Positions 44,270 to 53,161 of a stretch of DNA of 64,000 bases are shown here, in pieces. A program made the translations under genes and the position numbers. The stretch's first letter is position 1, and the number at the start of each line of letters is the position of its first letter. Origin of the DNA: Lineolata rhizophorae (Eukaryota > Ascomycota > Dothideomycetes > Lineolatales > Lineolataceae); the NCBI GenBank assembly GCA_010093515.1, contig MU001677.1, positions 46,273 to 110,272 on the forward strand. Reading direction: 5' to 3'. The notes under the pieces are model-generated. The model saw nothing but the letters and a program-made list of their open reading frames with translations, was not told the DNA's origin and did not search any database.

Positions 44270-45526
44270 ATGGCATCCAGGGCACTCTACAGCACCTCGT
44301 TCGCGCGCGCCGGCCGCGTCGCGGCGCCGGCGTCGTGGTGGCGCGCGGCCGCGGCCGTCCGCCAATTCCACGAGGCGAAGCCGCCGGCACGGCCTGCGCC
44401 ACGAGCGCTGGGCGAGGTCGTCAAGCCCGACAACAGCGGCGGCGGCGGCGCGTCGGCCTCGCAGGCGGGCGCCAAGCGGGCCGTCCACGAGCTCTACGAG
44501 GACGTGGGCTCCAAGAAGCTAGCCGACTTCGACCTCAAAGGCGGCGTCTACGTGGTCACCGGTGGGTCTGCACGTGCTACGCGATAGCTTCATCTGGGAA
44601 TCGCATTCCCCCGGTAAAGCCGATTGACGGAAACGCTGATTCGGAATCGCCATGCAGGCGGCGCACGTGGGTTGGGCCTGCACCTAGCCGAGGGGCTCGT
44701 CGAGGCGGGTGGCAAAGGTACGTACACGGCGGTGATGCAATGTGGCCCCCAGCTCATGCAGCGCAGTTTGGTGCCTGGACCGGCTCCCGGAGCCCGACTT
44801 GCCGTTCCAGCAGGCGAAGCAGCGCATCAAGCCCGAATGGGGCGGCTCGCTCAACTATTGCCAGGTGGACGTCACCGACAACGAGAGCCTCGAGCGCGTC
44901 ATCCGCTCCATCGGGGAGCTGCACAGCCGCATCGACGGCCTCGTCGCGGGTGAGTGAAAAAAACAAAAAAAAGGTCGCGACGACCAAAAATTGCTAACCT
45001 ACTCGCGACAGCCGCCGGCATCCAAAAGATCTGCCCCGCCGTCGAGTACAGCCCCGACGACGTGGCCAAAATGATGCAGGTCAACTACACGGGCCTCATG
45101 ATGTCGGCCACGGCCGTCGCGCGGCAGATGATGCGCTACAAGATCCGTGGATCCATCTGCTTCATCGCGTCCATGTCCGGCATCGTCGCCAACAAGGGCC
45201 TCATCTCGCCCGTCTACAACTCGTCCAAGGCGGCCGTCATCCAGCTGGCCCGCAACCTGGCCATGGAGTGGGGCCGCGTCAAGGACGACGGCTCCGGCGG
45301 CATCCGCGTCAACTGCCTCTCGCCCGGCCACATCATCACGCCCATGGTCGAGGAGAACTTCCGCGAGGTGCCCGGCCTGCGCGAGACGTGGGAGCGCGAG
45401 AACATGCTTGGCAGGCTCAGCCGCCCCGAGGAGTACAAGGGCGCCGCGCTCTTCCTGCTTAGCCGCGCCAGCGGCTTCATGACGGGCGGCAACCTGGTCA
45501 TCGACGGCGGCCACACTGCATGGTAA
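44270..45526 (+). CDS. Short-chain dehydrogenase/reductase, probable mitochondrial polyol dehydrogenase
   Basis: Four exons, 349 residues: 44270-44561, 44658-44717, 44767-44949, 45012-45526. The introns are 96, 49 and 62 bp. Classical SDR: the Rossmann motif TGGARGLG (97-104) is created by the first splice. VWCLDRLPEPD follows the second beta strand. AAGI replaces the usual NAG. The catalytic Ser lies in CFIASMSGI, and Tyr246/Lys250 in PVYNSSKAAV. NCLSPGHIITPM and NLVIDGGHTAW close the fold. An about 85-residue N-terminal extension, rich in Arg/Ala/Ser with no early acidic residues, looks like a mitochondrial presequence. Close fungal relatives are annotated as D-arabinitol 2-dehydrogenase or sorbose reductase; that substrate assignment is only suggestive here. 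Confidence 0.88.
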
Positions 45527-46299
45527 TCCGGGAGTCTTTAGGGTGTTTTCCAGGTATTGCCGGCCGGAGTTTTCAGTTGCGGAGTTGCTAACGCCTTGGT
45601 CGTCGACAGTTGATAATGACGCGAGCACGAGGCGCTATGGCGTTCGAGCTTGCCTGTACGATCAGCGCTTAATGTAGTAATATATGTTTGCACGTCAGCG
45701 ATATTATCCGGGTGATGCGAATGCGGTTGACCGAGCTTAGTCGCTAGTACTGGATGTCTGGACCAACGCTGTTTAGTTAATCTATCAGTACGGGCCGTTT
45801 GCACGCTAATCCGAACAGTGGGAACTGGAATGGCTCCAATGACTTCGGATGTGGACTGGAAGAGGCTACCGGAAAGAAGGTAAATGACGCCCAACGCCGG
45901 CCGTCGCTTTATTAGTCATCTACATCATATGTCGAGACAAGGAATTGGACAAGGACTGTCCAAGAAGAAAACGTCGCGTGACGTACGAACCCAACCGTCT
46001 CGAATGAAAATAGACGTCTCCAAAATTACAGGACATATACCAATTGAAATATGCGCATCAAGATAGGAAATCCAATCAAGCGGACATTACCTCATTAATT
46101 CGCCGTCTTGCATTCTGTTAAACGTTAAGAAGAAGTCATGGTGCTGTCCGGATCCCAAATCGCACGAATCCGTCAGATGGGCAAGGCCAACCTTGCCCGA
46201 ACCAATTCCTGGTCTAGAAAGTTGACTATCAAACTCCAGCGTCCCGAATCGGGAAGCCCATCCAGGATAGAAATACACTCCCAAAAGGCTCCGGGACGG
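45527..46299. other. Convergent intergenic, dehydrogenase / gene B
   Basis: 773 bp holding the 3' ends of the dehydrogenase (plus) and half zinc-cluster gene B (minus). It is AT-richer than the dehydrogenase. A 68-codon plus-strand frame at 46138-46344 runs into gene B and is not considered real. Confidence 0.5.
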
Positions 46300-47882
46300 T
46301 TACGGTTGGCTCCCAATGTGCTGATTCCCGGGATAATTAAATAGCTCTGCGAGCATTAGGGAGTCATCGGAACCAAATCCGTCAAGTCCGTCGAGCTCAA
46401 AAATATCCTGGGCTACCAGCTCGGACGCCTCCGCAGCGCCGGTTTCGGGCTCGTCCTCGTCAGGGATCGAATTCGGGTTTTCGGGGACGGTTTCCAGCGG
46501 CTGCCATTGATCTAGATGCGCATCAGAAAGCGCCCAAAAGAGGGGTTTTTCTTTTCTTTTCTTTTTTTTTTTTGAACACATACCTAGGCTACTGAACACA
46601 AGCGGCGCAGAGTTCCGCCTAAGTAAACTGCAAGGCCGTGGGCTCAATCTGGTACCGGACGAGAGCGGGGCGCCGCTTCCCAGCGAGTTGGGGCCGGAAA
46701 CAGAACCAGGCTCTCTCGGGTCAATCACGTAGGGAGTCCCAGCAGGCGTAACGCCTTTGTGGCTCGAACCTTGCCTTAAACGCAACAGGTTCTGCCAAGG
46801 AGACGGCGGCTGACTGTACAAAACACTGGCTGGAGACGATGGGCCAGCGGAAAGCTGCGGAAGAGAAAGGTCAAAGGGCGCGCCTTTGACTGAAGAATCC
46901 TTCAACGGCGGAGACCAGGGCACATGGCTGGGACCCGGGTCGGGCAAGGGCTGCTCATCTACCCTTCTGCCGAACTCAAGCGGGTTATCTGAGGCATGAT
47001 CGGCAGGTCCCCAAGGTGGCAGTGGCGCCAGCTGGTCGTTAAATATAAACTCCTGTTCGAATCCCGGGGAGGATTGTGGAATGGTCCCGGGAGCACTCTG
47101 GTCCTCAGTGCTCCAAATCTCCACCTCCATGGGGTCGACCGGTGAGGGATCGCCGAGATTCCTAGCCGCATGAGTTAGCAAGTCAATCGACAACGATGAG
47201 CTACAAGGAATGTACTTTGGTCTGAGCGGCAGAGGAGCGCCGCTCTTCGGCGACTGAGGCACGTGGGAACACTGCGCGATGTTAGCAACATGGAGATCGC
47301 AGTGGGATTTGGAGAACCCGCCTGCTTCTTGCGACGCCTGCACTCGTCGCAGACGCCGTGGTGCCGAGCTCGTTTGGTCCGCTCTTTGGTGCGAGGAGAC
47401 CGGACGCGTTTCCTGCCTCCGCTCGGCTCCATAGTCTCCACGTTGAACACGCCCATCATGCCCGACGACGCCGGCGGCTGCGACTGTCCGCGGCCTAGAA
47501 ACATCGCGCGGGGCAGCTTCGGAACTTCGACAGGCGGAGAAGCTTCGGCAGGCGGCGCTGAGGATCTCGTGCGAGAGTGTGTGCTAGGCGGCATGGCAGT
47601 CTGGGTACCTTGAGGTTGACTCGCGGGTTGAGCGACAGAATCTGTGGAAAGGCCGGCTTCGAGTAAGGAGAGCTCATCTGGAGCGTGGAAGGCGTTGACG
47701 ATGGCCGGGAGGATGAGCATAAAAACTCGGATGATCATAAAAAGGAGGCGCCTGTCGTTGCTCAGGCGGGGCTCGAGCTCTACCACGGAATGTTCAAGAC
47801 TCTCCCGCGCGGCTATTCGTCGTGAGATGCCAGAGTTGCTCGGGGAAGGCTGACGGCCGCCCGACAGGCCGGGGGACTCCAT
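46300..47882 (-). CDS. Half zinc-cluster family protein B, motif split by a GC-AG intron
   Basis: Three exons, 486 residues: 47882-47322, 47271-46584, 46511-46300. Function unknown. The motif GVCDECRRRKKQCSH (Cys 178, 181, 188, His 190) is formed only when the 50-bp intron 47272-47321 is removed. That intron begins GC (CAG|GCGGGT) and ends GCTAACATCGCGCAG. Just before it is a basic stretch (GGRKRVRSPRTKERTKRARHH), probably a nuclear localisation/DNA-contact region. Intron 2 (72 bp, GTATGT donor, adenine-rich) is stop-free. A 19-residue hydrophobic segment (about 46-64, LLFMIIRVFMLILPAIVNAF) is unexpected in a nuclear protein. The C-terminus is acidic (DIFELDGLDGFGSDDS), like an activation domain. 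The ATG at 47882 is preferred; one at 48056 would add 58 residues. It shares its family with A, C and D. Confidence 0.72.
47272..47321 (-). other. GC-AG intron splitting the zinc motif of gene B
   Basis: Phase-0 intron of 50 bp directly before the codon of the third Cys. The donor reads CAG|GCGGGT, and the acceptor side has GCTAAC then CAG 10 bases later. No GT donor in the neighbourhood gives both an open frame and the C-x6-C spacing. Confidence 0.65.
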
Positions 47883-49179
47883 GTTGGCACGGAAGAGAAA
47901 AGACAGAAACGAACGTTGGGTATCCGGTAAAACGGTCGTCGCTGTGCAGCCGCCAGGCACATCTCTGCACATCAATCTGGAGGAGAGTCGAGGCGGCAGC
48001 GGCAGGCGAGCGTCGGGGGGAAGGCAAGACAGCGGAGGCAACCCGAAACTGTTCATAAACGGGAGATGATCTAGACCGCTGCATTGAGGCTCTGCGTAGG
48101 GTACGTGGCTGCCTTATTCAGGCGTCTGGCTCGAGGCGCCGATACCAGAAGCAGGCGCGGTTACAGCTACATGACAGCCAGGAACTCGCCAGCCCGCGCG
48201 GGATGGCCTGCAGGGAAAGAGTTTGCCATTGGCTCGTCGCCGGAGGCACGGGACGGCAAGACGTAAAGAGATGCGGCCACAGCTGCGACCGTGGCGCAGC
48301 GACATGTCGAGCGTGGTGAAGGCCCAATGGGCTGCGTCGGGCTGCGACGCCCTCGCAGGCAGCAGCCAGAATACACCGGTGCTGCGGGGGAACAAAGTTC
48401 AAGGCAAATGTCCGAGAGAAGTGTCTAGAAGAGGCTGCACCTGGCCGCCGGTTGACGGGAACAATTGAAGTTTTAAACCCCCGGAAGCGAAGAGAGGGCC
48501 AACGGTGTTGAGGGCGCCGTGCAAGCCAGGCTCCGACGGCCTCGGCTTAACGAGGAGCTAGCCAATCACGAGTGAGGGGAGGTTCACTGGGCAGAAACAA
48601 AGCTGTGAATCGCTCGAGTCTATCCCGCGAAGGGTTGAAGTTGTAGCAGGATTAAGTAAATTCATTGTTTAGGAGTTAAATACAGGCTATAGGAGCTCTC
48701 TTGACCAGCAATCTGATGTATATGAGCTAGCGGCCAAGAAGCAGCCAAAAAGAATTCCCACCTAAAAATTAGACATCAGGTACGCTTTAGTACCTAGAGT
48801 TGAAGACCACGAAACTTTGCTTCGGTAAAGGCCCGAGCTATGAACTGAGAGACGGAATTAACAGTTGGAGATTCAAGCGATGGCTCAAGAACGTATTCGC
48901 GTAAAGCTCCGCACTAAATAATGATTCCATATTTGCCGGATTGGACGTTCGTTTGGTAAGCAAATTTTCCTGGCCCTCGTACACAGACTAACACGGCCAA
49001 AGTCGAAAATAGCGACCTTGGGAGCTCAGAAAGCTCCTCAGCAAGGCTTTGTAGACTTTCTCCGGTAGGGTCAAAAAAACACGGAGAGAGAGACAATGAA
49101 AATAATTGCGCACAACAATATGCTGTGAAAGCTCACACAAGAGCGAAAGAAAGAAAACAAAAGAAACAATCTAGCCACG
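47883..49179. other. Intergenic between genes B and C
   Basis: 1.3 kb including the promoter of gene B and the 3' end of gene C. The left part is GC-rich with overlapping short frames (for example 48114-48402); the right part (about 48600-49180) is AT-rich. No gene is supported. Confidence 0.5.
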
Positions 49180-50475
49180 CTAGTCAGTCGTCCGAGGTTG
49201 CGATGACTGTCCTGGAGTGTCTGGGAATGTAACTTGGTCGCCCAGGACGGCATCGGTTCCAGTAGAGTATGGTCTTGGCCAGTCGCTTCCAGGCAAAGAT
49301 GGGTTTAATGGTGGAACAAGATCCGAATAGCCCACAAATGACAAGAATGGGGTACCAGTGGGGTCCTGAAGGGGAAAGTTGGATGGGCCATCCAAGCCCG
49401 AACCCGTCGTCGGCGGATCGCCGACGTTATCTAGCTGGGCACAACCGTTGTGTGTGATTCTCGGGCCTAGAGAATACTCAATCTGGGGTGGAGATTGAAG
49501 AGAAGGAATTTCCCAATGGAACGGCGGCTCGCCTGTATACTGCTGGACATATGTTGGTCTAGAATGGAGGGCCGTAGATCCGAACATGCCAAAACAGAAT
49601 CCACTCTGTTTCGGAACTGCTTGACTACCAAATGGGAAAATACTGTTTGCCTGACTTGCATTCATATCTGCATTTCCACCACCAGGCGCACGCGGCGCGT
49701 TGAGGTGGTTGTTTGGCTGCGAGCGTGTTCGGGCATGCCGAGTGGGATGTTGGGGTGGCGGCACTAGGTCCTCGACCCGACAAGTCGTGTCGGGGAAGAA
49801 AGCAGCTGGACTGGTGTCTACGCTTGTGCTTTTCTCCTTAGCGGCAATGGGTCTGCTGCGAGAGTGGAGCGCTACCGGAGAGAGATCTGGCGTTTTTGGG
49901 GATTGCATGTTGTGGGTGCACTGCTATAAAATCAGAAAGGTAACGCATTAGGAGTCTGAATGTCTCACTGTTTGCTTGCGCCTTTTGCAGCGTTCACACA
50001 CTCCATGTCTACGGTTCCTTACAAACCGCTCATGTTCTTCCGGGCTGTACTTTCGTCGGGGCTGTTTCGACACACTGCTCATATTCTCGCGGAGGTTTAG
50101 CACGGTGAATGATCCGCGGTGTGTTTCGGGAGATATCCCAGAGACTTGCGAAAAGGACCTTTTCCGACCGCTAGGAGGCTGCATGGCTTCGCGTCCGTCT
50201 GCTTTTGCTCGGTCTTCAGTGAGCGCGATGGGAGCATGTTCGGGCAAAGACTCTGGTGGAGTCATCTGGATGTCGACGTTCACATGTACGGCCCAACCCA
50301 AGGGGAAAAGACCCTGGATCCGCTCCCCAATGAGCTCTCGAAGCGCATCCCTTGCGTCGCCTGCCATCGCCATTACTTCGTCGCGTAAGAAAATGTCTGA
50401 TTGACACGACGGCGAGCGTTGCTGTATCTTTTGGCAAGCGCGACGTAAGCAACTACATAAGGCTTTTGGAGACAT
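49180..50475 (-). CDS. Half zinc-cluster family protein C, motif split by an intron
   Basis: Two exons, 415 residues: 50475-49969 and 49920-49180. Function unknown. Splicing of the 48-bp intron (ACA|GTGAGA ... TATAGCAG) builds GVCERCKRRKQTCTH with Cys 160, 163, 170 and His 172. The intron sits at exactly the same place and phase as in genes B and D. A basic run precedes it (KQPRRKYSPEEHERFVRNRR), aligning with the same region in A and D. The N-terminus (about 28-60) is predicted helical. The remainder is Pro/Ser/Asn/Gly-rich and low complexity. Unspliced, the frame stops six codons into the intron. Codon use looks less GC-biased than in the flanking housekeeping genes. Confidence 0.72.
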
Positions 50476-51121
50476 TGCAATGGAAATTCAGACCTGGATA
50501 GCGCGTCCGTGGGCCGCTCCGAGAGGAACGAACAAAAACGGAGGCGAGGCTGCGGTTGAAACGGAAGACGGATGTGTGGAGGAGGAAAAGACAATTTCAG
50601 TGAGGATGGCTCGGCTTTAGACTGGACAACCGCGGACCAGCCTCTTGCTCCTGTCATGGCTCTTCAGCTGGTTGCCTGCTGTCGAAGGCCGCCGCGGCGG
50701 GCTTTGCCTTACCCCATGCGTTCTCGCCGTGCTCTCTTTTGGCATCGGCCACTCAAACTTGCGGCGCGCATCGCATATGCAAGATCCCGTCTTCAATCCA
50801 TACGTAGTATAGCATGTGCTGCACTATTAAGTGTTACTATTGGCGGGCATCAGGCTTATCAGCGAGGCACAGCGAGGCGCCTTGCGAGCCACAAAGGTGT
50901 TTGTGCCCGACTCAAGGATGCGGGCTCCCGTGCCAAGACGAGGCTGAGGCACCCTGCGATGCGCCGGCGGTGGCTTGCACACCCACACAGTTGGCACGCG
51001 ATCTACGAGGCTCGCTATGGTTGTCTGGACAATGTCGAGCTACAGACGCGAAATACTGCGATGAAAGGCATTGTTCGGCGTGCTGCGCAATGAGTTGCTT
51101 TGTTAGCCCACGCTTGTATAA
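50476..51121. other. Intergenic between gene C and the kinase-like gene
   Basis: 646 bp shared by divergent promoters. Plus-strand frames at 50572-51093 and 50814-51125 overlap each other. The second is Cys-rich (14 Cys in 103 codons) but has no signal peptide and no domain, so it is not called. Confidence 0.45.
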
Positions 51122-52339
51122 ATGAGCATGAGCACGCGGAAGGCGGTTGGTCTCGAACTGACAATGGTTCTAGGAATGGACTCGGTCCACATCTGCGGCC
51201 GGGTCTCCGGCATCTATGGCCCCGTCCCTGACGAGAGAATCCTTAGAAACATCTTCAGGGACGCCGAGCCTGCAAAGATCGACATTCTCACGCAGTCGAC
51301 GGAGGGCTGCACATTTCGCGCTCGATTCGAGCGGAACCGCTCTTACCTGTCGCACGTTCGAGATGTCGACGTGCGACTGGAGCGCGCCGGCGGCAAGTGC
51401 AGGATCGTCGCGGTGCTGCAGCAGCTGGCGTACGGGCAGCTCCCGGAGCTGGTGCCTGGGACGTACGCGTTCGGCACCGCGACGGCCGAGGACGGGCTGG
51501 AGGTCGACTTCTGGGTCACGGAGCACGTCCGCGACGCGGTCCTGCTGGAGTCGATCTGGCAGGAGCTGGACGACAACGCGCGGTCGCGGCTCGTCTGCCT
51601 GGTCGTCGACGCCGTGAAGAAGCTGCAGCAGCTCGACATGGACGCCAAGAGGACCAGGTACGAGCTCTGGACGACGCCGTACATGGAGTCCGAGGATGGC
51701 AGGCTGGAGTCCTCGATACAGAACCACATCGGCGGGCCGGCCATCGGATACTTTGCCGACGTCCAGAGCTTCCTGTCGGGCGTCAGGGCGGCGAGGGACC
51801 GCAGACGGCCCACGTCGAGAGTGCGCACGTGCGAGGACGGGCTCGAGGGCATCGACGTCACCTCGGCCGTCCCAGACCTCGTCCCCGTGAACATTTCGCG
51901 ATCGGAGCTGACCAGTCTGCAGGAACAGGTCGTCCTCTGCCACAACGACCTCGAGCCGCGGAACATCCTCGTCCAGCGAGGCCGCGCCGGCCACGGGTAC
52001 AAACTGGCGGCCATTGTCGGTTGGGACAAGGCCGGGTTCTTTCCCTTTGCCTACGAATACTGCGTCAAAGATGCCCTCCTGGGCAGCGAGAACAGCTCGT
52101 TCAGCTGGTACGCGCTCTTCAAGCAGCAGACGGCTTGCCTGGTGCCGCGCGACTCGGCCAACACCAGACTCATCCGTGCCATGAACCTGATTTACCAGTC
52201 GCGGAAGGTGGCGAGCACGTCGCTGGGCGCGCTGGCGCAGGACAAGTGGATCCAGCGGCGCGGTCTGGCGCGGCACCCCGACGTCCGCGTCGGGTGGACT
52301 AGACCTGCGGACGGCAAGCCGCCCAAGGATATTCAATAA
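51122..52339 (+). CDS. APH/choline-kinase-like protein, altered metal-binding site
   Basis: Intronless, 405 residues. The C-terminal lobe matches the aminoglycoside phosphotransferase/choline kinase family common in filamentous fungi: VVLCHNDLEPRNILV contains the catalytic H-x-D-x4-N loop (His273, Asp275, Asn280). The next block normally reads I-D-W-E-x-A-G, with the Asp binding magnesium; here it reads AIVGWDKAGFFPFAYEY. Gly300 therefore stands where the Asp is expected, with an Asp two residues later. The protein may be a weak or non-catalytic kinase-like protein. The N-terminal lobe (GCTFRARFERNRSYL ... VAVLQQ) is poorly conserved. Substrate unknown. It lies on the plus strand between the minus-strand half zinc-cluster genes C and D. 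Confidence 0.75.
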   Translation: MSMSTRKAVGLELTMVLGMDSVHICGRVSGIYGPVPDERILRNIFRDAEPAKIDILTQSTEGCTFRARFERNRSYLSHVRDVDVRLERAGGKCRIVAVLQQLAYGQLPELVPGTYAFGTATAEDGLEVDFWVTEHVRDAVLLESIWQELDDNARSRLVCLVVDAVKKLQQLDMDAKRTRYELWTTPYMESEDGRLESSIQNHIGGPAIGYFADVQSFLSGVRAARDRRRPTSRVRTCEDGLEGIDVTSAVPDLVPVNISRSELTSLQEQVVLCHNDLEPRNILVQRGRAGHGYKLAAIVGWDKAGFFPFAYEYCVKDALLGSENSSFSWYALFKQQTACLVPRDSANTRLIRAMNLIYQSRKVASTSLGALAQDKWIQRRGLARHPDVRVGWTRPADGKPPKDIQ

Positions 52340-53161
52340 TTGACAGGCTTGGTACGATGCGTCGAACTGTAATATCCGCATTGTAGAAGTAGTTTGGCTT
52401 GGCCGAACATTATCCAGATAGTATGGAAACAGCAATTGCTTTGAACACTATCAAGAGCGTGGGGTTTTTAATGAATTATCAAACAACCAGAATGCGCCGT
52501 CTCGTACCCGTCCGTGACGCCCCGACTATAATTCTGCACCCAGACAATGATGGGATCCTGAAGTGACAATTTTGACCAGACAATATGAGATCTGAGAATA
52601 GACATAACCGCGTCCCCGCCAAGCCGGCATCTAGGCCCATGTTAGTCAAACGGAGCGGAAAGTGGTTTGTTGCTAAGGAAATTCAAACTAGTTCAAAGGG
52701 CTTGCATTTCACTCCGAACCGGGGAACAGGGCCGATTAGGAACCTCTGGAGTGGGCAGGGGAGCGGCCAGGGAACGCAAATGAACGAAGGAAACGTAGGA
52801 AAGGCCGACCTTTCTGACGCGCTGAGCTAGAGCAATACCTACCTCCTTCCATCGTTCTACGGTCTAGCAGTGCCACTCAAACAGCGCTAGGGCAGAGACA
52901 AAAGAAAGATACACACCTTGGGACTGCACACGAATGCTCTAGCTAACTCGAATGTTGTGTCCGAGAGAAGCAGTACGATAGTTTCCACAAGGCTATTACA
53001 AAGGACTCGGAAGACCGGGCTATCATCGGACACTTCTCCTCGAAAAGTACGCAGCGAATCCAATGTCCCAATGAGGTTAAGTACCGACGAAGAATGAACA
53101 ACTCATAGACGTCAAAAAAGAACGGATACTCGACTACGCGGACACCGTGGTCATCGAGTGT
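52340..53161. other. Convergent intergenic, kinase-like gene / gene D
   Basis: 822 bp holding both 3' ends. It is AT-richer. An 81-codon plus-strand frame at 52585-52830 has no recognisable feature. Nothing further is seen. Confidence 0.45.

Noticed and set aside
8510-45526. A metabolite cluster made of the reductase, dehydrogenase and protease
   Set aside because: They are 30-36 kb apart with many housekeeping genes between, and no backbone synthase is present.
50814-51125. Cys-rich 103-codon frame, possible small secreted protein
   Set aside because: No signal peptide, overlaps another open frame, and runs into the start of the kinase-like gene. Cys content alone is not enough.
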